This document shows positions 8,676-18,366 of a stretch of DNA of 64,000 nucleotides, in pieces. Under the pieces are notes generated by a model. The model had not been told where the DNA came from. It ran no database searches and saw only the letters and a program-made list of their open reading frames with translations. Numbering within the stretch: position 1 is the first letter of the stretch; every line of letters begins with the position of its first letter. The position numbers and the translations under genes are program-made. The DNA comes from Borrelia turicatae 91E135 (GTDB taxonomy: Bacteria; Spirochaetota; Spirochaetia; Borreliales; Borreliaceae): NCBI RefSeq assembly GCF_000012085.2, contig NC_008710.1, forward strand, positions 744,001 through 808,000, given 5' to 3'.

Positions 8676-10560
8676 TGTAGAAAATAAAGACTTGCAGATT
8701 TTTAAGAAGAAGAATTCAAAAATAATAAAGGCCATCTTGAGTCATTTGGGAGACAAAAAGGCAATTACTTTTGAGGATTTATCTACCTTTTTATCAGGAG
8801 ATATGTTGGATCCTGACAATATTGATTATATTTATGGAGTCCTTGAGAATGAGGGAATAAGCTTGGTTAATGAAAAGATGGAGTCAGATATTTGTGATAT
8901 TGATGAATTTGATGAAGCAGATAAACTTGATAGTCAGTGTATGATGTTAGACGATTCTATTCAGAGTGATGATGAAATTGATGATAAATTGGATGAATTT
9001 GATGATGAGGTTTTGGACAAAGAAGATTTTAGTTCAGGATATATTAAGAGTGGTTTATTAAAAGATAGTAATTCTGAAGATCCTATAAGGCTTTACTTAA
9101 AGGAAATAGGGAAAGAATTTTTATTGACTGGGAATCAAGAGGTTGAACTTGCAAAACAGATGGATTCTGGTGAGAGCATAATTGAGAATATTCTTAAAAA
9201 TGAAGGACTGGTCATAGAGAATTATTATAATTTAGTTAATGCTATTTATTCAAGAGTAGATAAAGAAGAGTTTTTTAAGAAAGAAAAGGAAAGAGAAAAA
9301 GATAATAATTTCGATTATTATAACAAAAAAAAAAGGATCACTTCTTTTTATAAAGCTTCATTGAAACCATTTCAGGATCGTTTAATAAAATATATTGAAA
9401 GAAAACATAGCTTATATGAGCTTGGGGAAGATATTTTTGAAGAGAGTATTACTAGTGAGAGACTTCATATAAAAGAAATGCTTAAGTCGGTACCTTTATA
9501 TCAAGAAGAGTTGCGTATTTTTTCAGATGATTACATTGATTCTGCTAGTAAAATAAAGGATTTGAAGAGGCAACAAAAGTCCATATTGGATAGATTAAAG
9601 ATAGATAAGGTACGCAATCTGAGAATTTTGGGGAGAGACTTAGCTATTCCTGAGAGACGGGAGAGGATAGAAAAATCTTTAAATATTCGAGAAGATCTAA
9701 TTAAAGAGCAAATTACAGAAGCTCAACTTGCTCAAAAAGAGCTTGAGAGAATTGAGATGTATTATGAATATCCAATGGATAAGATAATAAGCATGTCGGA
9801 GGAAATCCTTAAGGGCAAGCAGATGATGCAGCATGCAAAAGATCAGTTAATTAAGGCTAACTTAAGACTTGTGGTAAGTATTGCTAAAAAGTATGCTAAT
9901 AGAGGGTTACATTTCTTTGATCTTGTTCAAGAGGGCAATATTGGTTTAATTAAGGCGGTTGAAAAATTTGAGTATAAGCGAGGCTTTAAGTTTTCTACTT
10001 ATGCTACATGGTGGATTCGTCAAGCAATAACAAGATCAATCTCAGATCAGGCGCGTACCATTCGTGTTCCTGTTCATATGATTGAGCAGATAAATAGGTT
10101 GAATAGAGAAACAAGATATTTGGTTCAAGTGTTAGGTAAAGATCCAACAGACGAGGAGTTGTCATCTAGACTTGGGTGGGATCTTAAAAAAGTAAAGACT
10201 GTAAAGAATGTTTCAAGAGAGCCCGTTTCACTTGAAACACCAATTGGAGAAGAAGAAGATTCTGTTCTTAGTGATTTTATTGAAGATAAGGCTATAAAAA
10301 ATCCAGCAAAACACACTTCTTTTGTGGTATTGCAAGATCAAATAAGAGCAGTTCTTGGAACTCTTCCAGAAAGAGAGCAGGAAGTTGTTAAGATGAGATT
10401 TGGTCTTGAAGATGGATATTCTTTAACTCTGGAAGAAGTTGGACTGCATTTTAATGTTACAAGAGAGAGAATTAGACAGATTGAGTCTAAGGCTTTAAGG
10501 CGACTTAAAAATCCTAAGAAAACCCAAAAACTTAAAGATTATTTAGAAGATTTAAATTGA
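8668..10560 (+). CDS. rpoD: Primary sigma factor, sigma-70
   Basis: The housekeeping sigma subunit of RNA polymerase, 630 residues. The N-terminal 75 residues match region 1.1. A strongly acidic linker rich in Asp (about 75-125) follows, then region 1.2 ([19 protein letters not shown]). The non-conserved insert is about 150-390. Regions 2.1-2.4 lie around [19 protein letters not shown] and [17 protein letters not shown], and region 3 at [17 protein letters not shown]. Region 4.2 helix-turn-helix is [21 protein letters not shown] near the end. The ATG at 8668 overlaps dnaG by eight bases, so translation is probably coupled. The intact region 2.4/4.2 helices justify looking for TTGACA/TATAAT promoters here. 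Confidence 0.97.
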   Translation: MNSVENKDLQIFKKKNSKIIKAILSHLGDKKAITFEDLSTFLSGDMLDPDNIDYIYGVLENEGISLVNEKMESDICDIDEFDEADKLDSQCMMLDDSIQSDDEIDDKLDEFDDEVLDKEDFSSGYIKSGLLKDSNSEDPIRLYLKEIGKEFLLTGNQEVELAKQMDSGESIIENILKNEGLVIENYYNLVNAIYSRVDKEEFFKKEKEREKDNNFDYYNKKKRITSFYKASLKPFQDRLIKYIERKHSLYELGEDIFEESITSERLHIKEMLKSVPLYQEELRIFSDDYIDSASKIKDLKRQQKSILDRLKIDKVRNLRILGRDLAIPERRERIEKSLNIREDLIKEQITEAQLAQKELERIEMYYEYPMDKIISMSEEILKGKQMMQHAKDQLIKANLRLVVSIAKKYANRGLHFFDLVQEGNIGLIKAVEKFEYKRGFKFSTYATWWIRQAITRSISDQARTIRVPVHMIEQINRLNRETRYLVQVLGKDPTDEELSSRLGWDLKKVKTVKNVSREPVSLETPIGEEEDSVLSDFIEDKAIKNPAKHTSFVVLQDQIRAVLGTLPEREQEVVKMRFGLEDGYSLTLEEVGLHFNVTRERIRQIESKALRRLKNPKKTQKLKDYLEDLN

Positions 10561-10572
10561 ATAGGAGGCTTT

Positions 10573-11331
10573 ATGGAAAGTAATATTGATGTATTAAAGA
10601 ATCTTGAAGGCATATATAAAGCTAAGTTTGAGCTTGAGGAAAGGCAAAAAAATATTCCTAAATATTTGCAAACTAAAAAGGCTCAAATTGATGGACTTAT
10701 TGAAGCTCTTGCTGAATTGCAGTTCAAATTTAAAGAATATCAAAAAGAAGATTCATCTTTGAAATTAGATATTCAAGACATTAATGTAAGGAAGGGCAAG
10801 GCAGAAGAGAAAATTGATAGCATTAAAACTCAGAGGGAATATGAGGCTCTTGAGAAAGAATTGCAGACTATTATAGATGATGAAGTTGCTATTAGAAAAA
10901 AAATGACACATATTACTGGACTTAAGACAAAAGTAGATAGGGAAATAGCAGATGTTAAGAGTAGACTTGAAGTTGAGCAGGATATGTATGCTACTGAGAG
11001 TAATGATCTTGAAAATGAGCTTTTAGAGATTATAAAAAAGCTTGATTCTATAAAAGGTGAAGAGGAAAAATATGCTTTTCGAATGGACGAGGACTTTTTG
11101 TTTAAATTTCAAAGAATTATTAGAAATAAATCCAATGGGGTTGTGCCTTTGATTGAAAATGTTTGTAAAGGTTGTCATATGATACTTCCTGTTGAGTTTG
11201 CAAATAAGGTGAGGCGTGAACCCGATGATGTTAAATTTTGTCCTTATTGTAGTAGAATACTCTATTATCAAGATAAATTTGAAGTTGGTTTAGAAATGGT
11301 TCCTGGTGGTTTAGCAGATCTTATAGAATAA
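10573..11331 (+). CDS. Coiled-coil protein with C-terminal C4 zinc ribbon
   Basis: 252 residues. A long helical coiled coil (about 1-180, rich in Lys and Glu, with heptad-like spacing) ends in a zinc ribbon: CKGC at about 201-204 and CPYC at about 225-228. This is the zf-RING_7 (PF02591) architecture, the family of Chlamydia CdsZ/CT398. Its biochemical role in spirochaetes is unknown to me. Suggested roles are a nucleic-acid or secretion-associated scaffold. AGGAGG at 10563-10568 sits ideally before the ATG. It follows rpoD by 12 bases and precedes the RNase P RNA by 30. Confidence 0.88.
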   Translation: MESNIDVLKNLEGIYKAKFELEERQKNIPKYLQTKKAQIDGLIEALAELQFKFKEYQKEDSSLKLDIQDINVRKGKAEEKIDSIKTQREYEALEKELQTIIDDEVAIRKKMTHITGLKTKVDREIADVKSRLEVEQDMYATESNDLENELLEIIKKLDSIKGEEEKYAFRMDEDFLFKFQRIIRNKSNGVVPLIENVCKGCHMILPVEFANKVRREPDDVKFCPYCSRILYYQDKFEVGLEMVPGGLADLIE

Positions 11332-11361
11332 GGTTTTTAATTTTGTATTTTATTTTAATAA

Positions 11362-11704
11362 GTTGATATCCAGTCATCGCTTAATATGCTATGTTGAAGT
11401 ATGTTAAGAGGAAAGTCCGAGCTCCAATAAGAGCATGATGCTAGGTAATGCCTAGGAGTTTGAAACTTAAGAGAGTGTCACAGAAAATTACCGCCTTAGG
11501 GTAAGGGTGAAAAGGTGAGGTAAGAGCTCACCGCTTATTTAGTGATAAATAAGGTCAAGATAAACCTCATTAGGAGCAAAATCAAGTAAGCAAGCTTCCT
11601 TAGCTCTTGAGGGTATGCTTGTGGGTAGATTGCATGATTTTTCCAGTGATGGAAAAGCAAGATAGATGATGACATAATACAGAACTCGGCTTATGGATGT
11701 CAAC
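11362..11704 (+). ncRNA. rnpB: RNase P RNA (catalytic M1-type RNA)
   Basis: It holds the conserved block GAGGAAAGTCCGAGCT near the 5' side (about 11408-11423) and its partner ACAGAACTCGGCTTAT near the 3' side (about 11680-11695), which form P4 and the catalytic core. The ends were set from helix P1: GTTGATATCC (11362-11371) pairs with GGATGTCAAC (11695-11704) over ten pairs with one G-U. Length is about 343 bases, type A. A short T run follows P1 (about 11710-11715). No separate promoter is evident in the 30-base gap, so it may be processed from the upstream transcript or use a promoter inside the zinc-ribbon gene. Confidence 0.93.
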
Positions 11705-11728
11705 TTCTATTTTTTGTAGAGAGTTTTT

Positions 11729-12694
11729 ATGGGAATCAATTATCTAAAATGTACTTTTTATTTGATTATAAGTTTGTCACTTTTATTCTTTATTTTTTAT
11801 GTTTTATCTTATTTTAAGACTTTTTCCAATTCTTATTTAAAGGCAGGTCCTACTGAGGTAAATTTACTTGTTCTTTGGGATAATAGAGAATATAAAGAAA
11901 TAATAGATTATGCTGAAAATGGTCTTAAAGAAAATAAATTTGATTTTAATCTAAATTTGCTTCTTGGGTTTTCATATTTTTATTATTCATTAATGTTGAA
12001 TGATAGTTACTTAAAAAATCAATTTTTAGACAATTCAATAGAAAGATTACGGTTCTTAATGTCAATTAATGATGATGTCCCTATGAATTCGCTTTATTAT
12101 ATTTTGGGTAAAGCTTATTCTCATAAGGGTGAGTATTATAGTGATCTTTCTGTTAAGTATTTAAGTAAAGCTTTATATTCAAGTAGTTTTGACTTTATGA
12201 GTGTAAAGGAGGATATTTTTGAATATCTGGGATATTCTTATCAGATTTTAAAAGACTATAATTCTAGCTTAAAGTTTTTTGAAAAAGCTTATAAAGAGAA
12301 TAAATCTGATCTTGTGCTTTGGAGTTTGGCATATGTAAATTATAAGACAGGCAATATTGATAAAAGTGTTGAATATATAAATAAATTTTTACAGGAAGAG
12401 AATAAATCATTAAAAAATGAAAAAAGTGATGATAATTTAATGCAAAAGGTATATTTATTGTACGGAGATATCTATTTGGAGAGAGAGGCCTATGAGGATG
12501 CTTTAAATTGCTATGATAAAGTCTTGAAAATTAATAGTTTAAATCCTAATGTTTATGTTAAAATAGGAGACATATATAGAAAAAGAGATAAAGATTATCC
12601 TAAGGCTAGAAAATATTGGAGAGAAGCGTTAAGCATTAATCCTTATTTAGAAGAAGCAAGGGAGAGACTTAAAATTAGCTTAGAGGATTTTTAG
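11729..12694 (+). CDS. Membrane-anchored TPR protein
   Basis: 321 residues. One N-terminal membrane helix spans about 8-28, after which the chain should be periplasmic. The remainder shows tetratricopeptide-type helix pairs, clearest at the C-terminus: KVYLLYGDIYLEREAYEDAL, NPNVYVKIGDIYRKRDKDYP and KARKYWREALSINPYLEEARE. It begins 24 bases after rnpB and ends 12 bases before mreB, heading the rod-shape cluster. A scaffold role in the elongation machinery is a reasonable inference, but no function is shown by sequence. There is no lipobox cysteine at the N-terminus. Confidence 0.85.
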   Translation: MGINYLKCTFYLIISLSLLFFIFYVLSYFKTFSNSYLKAGPTEVNLLVLWDNREYKEIIDYAENGLKENKFDFNLNLLLGFSYFYYSLMLNDSYLKNQFLDNSIERLRFLMSINDDVPMNSLYYILGKAYSHKGEYYSDLSVKYLSKALYSSSFDFMSVKEDIFEYLGYSYQILKDYNSSLKFFEKAYKENKSDLVLWSLAYVNYKTGNIDKSVEYINKFLQEENKSLKNEKSDDNLMQKVYLLYGDIYLEREAYEDALNCYDKVLKINSLNPNVYVKIGDIYRKRDKDYPKARKYWREALSINPYLEEARERLKISLEDF

Positions 12695-12706
12695 GGGGAG
12701 CTTGAT

Positions 12707-13756
12707 TTGAATTTTTTTAAATCTTTTTTGATAGATATTGGTATTGATCTTGGTACATGCAACACTTTAGTTTACATTAAAGATTATGGTGTGGTGATGA
12801 GTGAGCCTTCGGTAGTTGCTATTGACGTTAATAAAAATAATAGGGTTGTAGCTGTTGGGCGCAATGCAAAGAAGATGCTTTGGAAAACACCGGAAAATAT
12901 TAAGGCCGTAAGACCTCTTCGTGATGGTGTTATTGCTGACATTGAAAATACAGAGAAAATGATTAAATATTTTATAAGCCAAATTTTTTCTCGGAAAAAA
13001 TTGTTTTTTAAGCCTAGAATGGTAATAGGAGTACCAACTTGCATTACGGAAGTTGAGAGAAGAGCTGTAAAAGAGAGTGCAATGAATGCTGGTGCTCGTG
13101 AAGTTAAGGTTATTGAAGAATCTCTTGCAGCTGCTATTGGCTCTGATATTCCCATTTTTGAACCAACAGGTCATATGGTGTGTGATATTGGAGGGGGAAC
13201 TACTGAAATATCGGTGATTTCTCTTGGTGGTATGGTGGTAAGTAGAGCTATTAGAACGGGTGGGGATGAGTTTGATGAGAGTATCATCAAGTATATGAGA
13301 AATGCTCATAACATTATTATTGGGCAACAAACAGCAGAAAAATTGAAAATTAAGATAGGTAATGTTTATCCAGATACTCATAATTTGAAGGTAGAGACAA
13401 TAGATATTAAAGGAACAGATGCTGTTACGGGTCTTCCTAGAAAGCAAATTATTGATTCTATGGAAGTCCGAGAATCTTTGCAAGAACCTATAGGTATTGT
13501 TGTTGATGAGGTTAAAAGAACGCTTGGAGCAACTCCCCCAGAGCTTGCAACAGATATTGTTGAGCGTGGAATCATATTGACGGGAGGTGGAGCTCTTCTT
13601 AAAGGACTCAGTAGGCTTTTATCAAAAGAGACGGGAGTTCCAGTTTACGTTGCAGATAATCCTCTTTTATCTGTAGCTGTTGGGGCTGGTTTATTTTATG
13701 ATTATGCTAATAGAATAGATATTAGTAAAAATATATATAGTTTTATTAATGAATAG
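12707..13756 (+). CDS. mreB: Rod-shape determining actin homologue MreB
   Basis: A 349-residue bacterial actin that organises lateral cell-wall synthesis. The phosphate-1 loop is [11 protein letters not shown] (about 13-23), the phosphate-2 loop is [17 protein letters not shown] (about 162-178), and the adenosine motif is [14 protein letters not shown] (about 285-298). The start is a TTG at 12707, preceded by AGGGGGAG; it yields a short membrane-interacting N-terminus with Phe residues (MNFFKSF). The gene leads mreC-mreD-PBP2-rodA with two-base or overlapping junctions, so the shape machinery is one operon. Confidence 0.97.
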   Translation: MNFFKSFLIDIGIDLGTCNTLVYIKDYGVVMSEPSVVAIDVNKNNRVVAVGRNAKKMLWKTPENIKAVRPLRDGVIADIENTEKMIKYFISQIFSRKKLFFKPRMVIGVPTCITEVERRAVKESAMNAGAREVKVIEESLAAAIGSDIPIFEPTGHMVCDIGGGTTEISVISLGGMVVSRAIRTGGDEFDESIIKYMRNAHNIIIGQQTAEKLKIKIGNVYPDTHNLKVETIDIKGTDAVTGLPRKQIIDSMEVRESLQEPIGIVVDEVKRTLGATPPELATDIVERGIILTGGGALLKGLSRLLSKETGVPVYVADNPLLSVAVGAGLFYDYANRIDISKNIYSFINE

Positions 13757-13758
13757 AT

Positions 13759-14604
13759 ATGAAGTTTCTTGTTAATTTCAAGAATTTTATTAAGGTACTT
13801 AGTGTATTAATATTTGCTATCATTCTTATGCTCTATGATTCAAGTGCTTCTAAGATTAATAAAAGAGACGATTTTTTTATTTTTACTTTAAATTCATATA
13901 TTCAACGAAATGTGCATGAGTTTTTTAATTTTATTTCTAGTATTTTTAAGGCGATAAATGAATATAAAGATTATGGTGAGACAATAGAAGCTTATAAGAA
14001 AAGAATACAGCAACTTGAAATAGTAATTCAGAATGTGCAAGTGTTAAGACAGGAAAATGCCAGGCTTAAAGAACAGCTTGGATTTTATTCGGTACATTCT
14101 AATGATTTTATTTCAGCTGAAATAATTTACTTAAACTATGCAAATGTTTCATCTTTAATGGCTATTAATAAAGGCTATAATGATGGTGTGCAAAAAGATA
14201 TGATAGCTGTTGCTTATCAAGATGGGTTTAGTGGTCTTGTTGGCAAAGTTGTTAAGGTTTATGCGGATACTGCGAGAGTTTTGCCTTTAACCAGTTATGA
14301 AAATTTTGTCTCTGCAAGAATTCAAAATAGCAAATTCATTGGTCTAGTTGAGGGTAAGGGATATGGTGAAGTTCTTGAGATGAATTATGTTAATAAATTA
14401 GCCGAAAATACTTTAAAGATTGGAGACTCAGTTGTTACTGCTGGATTTAGTGATTATCCTAGTGGAATTTATATAGGAAAAATTACTCATTTTGATGTTC
14501 TTGAATATAACTCTCTTTTAAGTATTAAAATAGAACCTGTCATAGTTTTAGATAAGTTAGAATATGTTTTTTTAATTAAGGGTAATCAGAGGATAGAAAA
14601 GTGA
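13759..14604 (+). CDS. mreC: Rod-shape determining protein MreC
   Basis: 281 residues. One N-terminal membrane helix (about 10-28), then a coiled coil (about 70-105, with IQQLEIVIQNVQVLRQENARLKEQ partly visible as a heptad pattern), then the periplasmic beta-barrel MreC domain. Typical phrases are VGKVVKVYADTARVLPLT and a C-terminal SIKIEPVIVLDKLEYVFLI. It links MreB to the wall synthases in the periplasm. It starts two bases after mreB and overlaps mreD by four bases (GTGA). Confidence 0.93.
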   Translation: MKFLVNFKNFIKVLSVLIFAIILMLYDSSASKINKRDDFFIFTLNSYIQRNVHEFFNFISSIFKAINEYKDYGETIEAYKKRIQQLEIVIQNVQVLRQENARLKEQLGFYSVHSNDFISAEIIYLNYANVSSLMAINKGYNDGVQKDMIAVAYQDGFSGLVGKVVKVYADTARVLPLTSYENFVSARIQNSKFIGLVEGKGYGEVLEMNYVNKLAENTLKIGDSVVTAGFSDYPSGIYIGKITHFDVLEYNSLLSIKIEPVIVLDKLEYVFLIKGNQRIEK

Positions 14605-15083
14605 TATCTTTTATACTCTATTATATCGTTAGTATATTTTTAGGACAAGTTTTTCAATATTATTGTGATATTAATTTTTCTTTTTCAATAGATATATTTT
14701 TAATTATTTTAATTTTTAATTCTCTAAACTTTGTTTTTAATATAGGTTTAATTTCAAGTATTTTACATGGTTTTATTATGGAATATTTCAATGGTTTGCC
14801 ACTTGGATTTTTTGTTTTTAGTTATGTTTTGATATTTTATCTTCTTGAAAAAGTTAAATTGATTGTTCCAAAGAGCATGTTTAGTATAACAATATTTTTT
14901 ATTTTTTCAAAATTTGTTATTTGGTTTGTAGCAATGACTTTTGCAGATTTTATTGATCTTAAAGGATTCAATTATTCGATATTTGATTTTAATATTGTTA
15001 TAAATATAGTGTTTTTAAATTTTTTGTATCCAATTTTAAATTATTGTACGAGAAATCTTTATACTATTAAAGAGGAATATTAA
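14601..15083 (+). CDS. mreD: Rod-shape determining membrane protein MreD
   Basis: 160 residues, almost wholly hydrophobic, with five or six membrane segments. A GTG start at 14601 is shared with the mreC stop in a GTGA overlap, so translation is coupled. Weak sequence conservation is normal for MreD, and the call rests on position between mreC and PBP2 plus topology. The motif HGFIMEYFNGLPLGFFVFSY resembles the conserved GLxxDxxxGxxLG region of the family, with the Asp replaced by Glu. Confidence 0.85.
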   Translation: MISFILYYIVSIFLGQVFQYYCDINFSFSIDIFLIILIFNSLNFVFNIGLISSILHGFIMEYFNGLPLGFFVFSYVLIFYLLEKVKLIVPKSMFSITIFFIFSKFVIWFVAMTFADFIDLKGFNYSIFDFNIVINIVFLNFLYPILNYCTRNLYTIKEEY

Positions 15084-15084
15084 A

Positions 15085-16887
15085 ATGAAGGTTATTTTGA
15101 AGGGTCGATATATGTTTGGCCTGTTGCTTCTATTTTTCGTTTTTTTTTCTTATCTTTTTACTTTATTTAAAATGCAGATTGGAAAACACTTGTTTTATGA
15201 TAGAGAAGCAACAGTTCTTTTATCTAGAGTTGAAAAAATCAAGGCTTCACGGGGTGAAATTTTAGATTCAAACTTTAATGTTCTTGCAAATAATCTTACA
15301 GCATTTGTTTTAAAGGTTAGTTTGGAACAATATTATGGCATGTCTCTTGAGGATAGGGACGAGATGTTAGATTTTTTATCAAGTATTTTAGGTATTGAAA
15401 GAGAACTTATTCTCTCTAAAATTGAGGCTCCTAGAGGATATTTGAAGGATGTAGAAATAGTTGAACTTAGTCCAGAAATGTTGTTTAGAGTTGCTGAGAA
15501 GAGAAGTTATTATCCTGCATTTTTATGGACATATTCTTTTAAAAGGAATTATTTAGTAGATGATTCTTGTTCTCATCCTATTGGGTATGTTGGTAGGATT
15601 AATCAAAGGGAACTTCGTTCTTTTTATAATGTTAAAGGGTATGATAATAATTCTACAATAGGAAAATTAGGCATTGAACAAATTTATGATAGTTATATCA
15701 GAGGGAAGGAAGGTTTAATTAAATATAGGGTAGATTCTAGAGAAAGAAAAATGGATAGTGGTTCTATTATAGAGCATATGACGCCTGGTAATAATATTGT
15801 TTTAAATATTAATAAGGATATTCAACTGCTTGCTAAGAACACTTTAGGTAAAAGGTATGGAACTGTGGTAGTGTTAAAACCTTCAACAGGTGGTGTGTTA
15901 GCACTGCATAATTATCCTTATTATTCAATGAATGATGTTTATAATAAGTATTCTAAAGAAGATTATTCTTTTCTAAATAGGGCAATACAATCAGTTTATC
16001 CCCCTGCATCTGTTTTTAAATTGGTTTTGACCACAGCGTTATTAGAAGAAAAGGTCCTTGATAGGGCTAGAAAAATTTATTGTCCGGGATATTTTAGAGT
16101 AGGCAATAGAGTGTTTCATTGTTGGCAACGAGGTGGTCATGGTTATGTCGATTTGGAACATGCTGTTGCTCATTCATGTAATGTTTATTTTTATATATTG
16201 GGACTTAAGTATCTTGGTGTTGAGAAAATTTTTAAGTATGCAAAAGAGTATGGATTTGGTGAAAAAACCGGGATTGATTTGCCAAATGAGGTTTCAGGAC
16301 TTATTCCAAGTCCTGAGTGGAAGGAAAAATTTTTTAATCAACCTTGGGTAGGTGGCGATACTGTCAATTTTTCAATAGGTCAAGGGTTTTTAAATGCTAC
16401 CCCTATGCAGATTGCCAATATGATAGCTATGATTGCAAATGAAGGTGTTATTTATAAACCAAGAATTGTTAATAGGATTTTAAATGGGAGTACTAATGAA
16501 GTTATTCTTGAAAATGTTCCCGAAGTCCTTAAGAAAACAGATATTATTAGTCAAAATACTTTTAAGTTTTTGAAAAAATATATGAGAAATGTTATAACTT
16601 ATGGTACTGCTAGAAATTCAGTTCTTACAAAGGCTGTTGAGGTTGGAGGAAAGACCGGTACAGGTCAAACTGGTGTTACTGGACTTGAGAATAGTTCTTT
16701 TGTTGCTCTTGCTCCTTATAATGCTTCACCTAGTGAACAAGTTGTTATTTTTAGTTTGGTTGAAGGAAGAAGTAATACAGATAATATGTGGTCTGCTAAA
16801 TCTGTAGATTTAATGATGCAAGGGATTTTTGCTAATCAGAGTTATGAGGATATTCTTAAAGAGTATAGACCATGGTATATTAGGTAA
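15085..16887 (+). CDS. mrdA: Penicillin-binding protein 2 (elongasome transpeptidase)
   Basis: A 600-residue class B PBP that cross-links peptidoglycan with RodA. One N-terminal membrane helix spans about 8-28. The dimerisation/pedestal domain includes RGEILDSNFNVLANN. The transpeptidase domain has the nucleophile motif SVFK (about residues 310-313, in YPPASVFKLV), the SCN motif (in AHSCNVYFY) and KTGT (in GGKTGTGQTG). It follows mreD by one base, with GAGG in the mreD end as its ribosome site, and precedes rodA by five bases. Confidence 0.96.
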   Translation: MKVILKGRYMFGLLLLFFVFFSYLFTLFKMQIGKHLFYDREATVLLSRVEKIKASRGEILDSNFNVLANNLTAFVLKVSLEQYYGMSLEDRDEMLDFLSSILGIERELILSKIEAPRGYLKDVEIVELSPEMLFRVAEKRSYYPAFLWTYSFKRNYLVDDSCSHPIGYVGRINQRELRSFYNVKGYDNNSTIGKLGIEQIYDSYIRGKEGLIKYRVDSRERKMDSGSIIEHMTPGNNIVLNINKDIQLLAKNTLGKRYGTVVVLKPSTGGVLALHNYPYYSMNDVYNKYSKEDYSFLNRAIQSVYPPASVFKLVLTTALLEEKVLDRARKIYCPGYFRVGNRVFHCWQRGGHGYVDLEHAVAHSCNVYFYILGLKYLGVEKIFKYAKEYGFGEKTGIDLPNEVSGLIPSPEWKEKFFNQPWVGGDTVNFSIGQGFLNATPMQIANMIAMIANEGVIYKPRIVNRILNGSTNEVILENVPEVLKKTDIISQNTFKFLKKYMRNVITYGTARNSVLTKAVEVGGKTGTGQTGVTGLENSSFVALAPYNASPSEQVVIFSLVEGRSNTDNMWSAKSVDLMMQGIFANQSYEDILKEYRPWYIR

Positions 16888-16892
16888 AGTAA

Positions 16893-18212
16893 ATGGCTGT
16901 TTTTAGAAAAAGTTATGATAGTTTAACATTATTTAGTTTGGTAATGATATCTTTTATTGGAGTCTTGCTTATATATTCTAGTGATTATACTTCTAATGGT
17001 TCTTTGATGAAGATTGAATATATCAAACAAATTGTATGGGTTCTTGGTGGATTTTGTGTAATTTTTATAATAGGGAAATATGATCTTAAGATTATACATG
17101 GCATGATTTATCCTTTATATTTTTTATTGGTTGCTTCTTTGGTTTTTACTGCGATTTTTGGTGTTACTGTTAATGGAGCTAGATCTTGGATTGGAATTTG
17201 GAAATTAGGTGGACAACCTTCAGAGTTTGGTAAGATTATTAGTATTTTGACCCTTGCTAAGTTCTATAGTAGTAGGAATGAATATCATAATTTTTTTGTT
17301 TTTATTTTTGCTTTTATTTTAATTGTTCCTGTTATTTTATTTGTGTTTTTACAGCCTGATTTTGGTACTGCTGTAGTTTACTTGAATATGTTTATATTTA
17401 TTTCCTTTTTTGCTGGTATAGATATACACTATATTTTGTATTTTGCATTAACGGGATTTTTTTCATTTTTTTTTGTGGTATTGCCTGTTTGGTATGAATA
17501 CAAGGCAGATATGGGAAATATATTGTATTTGATTTTTTCTAATAATTTTTATTTTCAATTAGCTTTTTTAGTATTAATTTTGGTGTTTTTGTCTTCTGCT
17601 ATAGGTTTTTTTGTTTCAAAGTATAATTTCAGTATTAGACTTATTTATTTTTATATATTATTTATGAGTTCAATTTTACTAATTGCGGCTTTTTTTTCTA
17701 AATTTTTGTCAAAGTTCATGAAACCTTACCAAATTAAAAGATTTTTGGTTTTTTTAGATCCAAATATTGATCTTAAAGGGGCTGGTTGGAATTTAAATCA
17801 AGTAAAAATTGCTATTGGTTCTGGAGGTATGTTCGGTAAGGGATTTTTAAAAGGTCCTTACACTCATGCAAATTATGTTCCATCTCAGAGTACAGATTTT
17901 ATTTTTTCAATTCTTGCTGAAGAATTTGGCTTTTTAGGAGTTAGTGTAGTTTTGATATTATTTTTTCTTATTTTTTTTAGGATTTTAATAATAATGAATA
18001 AAAGTAAAGATAGATATATGTCTTTGGTACTTGCTGGTGTATTGGGTCTTTTGTTTTTTCATACCTCTTTTAATATTGGTATGTCTTTAGGGCTCTTGCC
18101 AATTACAGGTATTCCTTTGCCTTTTTTATCTTATGGTGGTTCATCTACTATTACTTTCTTTTTGGCTATGGCTCTTTATTTTAATATTGAGTCTATAGTC
18201 ACTATGGATTAG
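16893..18212 (+). CDS. rodA: SEDS peptidoglycan polymerase RodA
   Basis: 439 residues with about ten membrane segments; glycosyltransferase partner of PBP2. SEDS landmarks are present: GARSWIGIWKLGGQPSEFGKI (about 90-110), FLQPDFGTAVVY (about 151-162, with the catalytic-type Asp), the long loop GAGWNLNQVKIAIGSGGMFGKG with HANYVPSQSTDFIFSILAEEFGF, and the C-terminal GIPLPFLSYGGSS. It is longer than many RodA proteins because of an extra hydrophobic region between the QPD motif and the large loop. It ends the shape operon. Confidence 0.95.
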   Translation: MAVFRKSYDSLTLFSLVMISFIGVLLIYSSDYTSNGSLMKIEYIKQIVWVLGGFCVIFIIGKYDLKIIHGMIYPLYFLLVASLVFTAIFGVTVNGARSWIGIWKLGGQPSEFGKIISILTLAKFYSSRNEYHNFFVFIFAFILIVPVILFVFLQPDFGTAVVYLNMFIFISFFAGIDIHYILYFALTGFFSFFFVVLPVWYEYKADMGNILYLIFSNNFYFQLAFLVLILVFLSSAIGFFVSKYNFSIRLIYFYILFMSSILLIAAFFSKFLSKFMKPYQIKRFLVFLDPNIDLKGAGWNLNQVKIAIGSGGMFGKGFLKGPYTHANYVPSQSTDFIFSILAEEFGFLGVSVVLILFFLIFFRILIIMNKSKDRYMSLVLAGVLGLLFFHTSFNIGMSLGLLPITGIPLPFLSYGGSSTITFFLAMALYFNIESIVTMD

Positions 18213-18330
18213 AAAATTTTATTGCATTTTTTGTTTTGTCTGTTTTTTTACTAAATTTTTTTGTATATTGTATTGAGAAGATTTATTGTTTATCTATAAC
18301 TGTGGTTAGTGCTTAAATTTATTATGATAT

Positions 18331-18336
18331 TATAAT
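18331..18336 (+). promoter_or_regulatory. Possible -10 box for thrS
   Basis: TATAAT lies 31 bases before the thrS ATG in the 154-base rodA-thrS gap. No good -35 sits at the right distance. I looked for a T-box leader and saw none: no specifier stem and no conserved T-box sequence. Confidence 0.35.
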
Positions 18337-18366
18337 TTAGAATCTTAGAGTTTGTAAGGTGTTATT

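Noticed and set aside
11340-11361. A dedicated rnpB promoter in the short gap
   Set aside because: TTTAAT at 11354-11359 has no matching -35; the RNA may come from an upstream promoter.
12767-13483. A 238-codon frame antisense to mreB
   Set aside because: It lies entirely within mreB, has no ribosome site and encodes a His/Ser/Asn-rich product typical of the complement of a coding strand.
18213-18366. A T-box or threonine attenuator before thrS
   Set aside because: No conserved T-box sequence or terminator/antiterminator pair was seen in the 154 bases.
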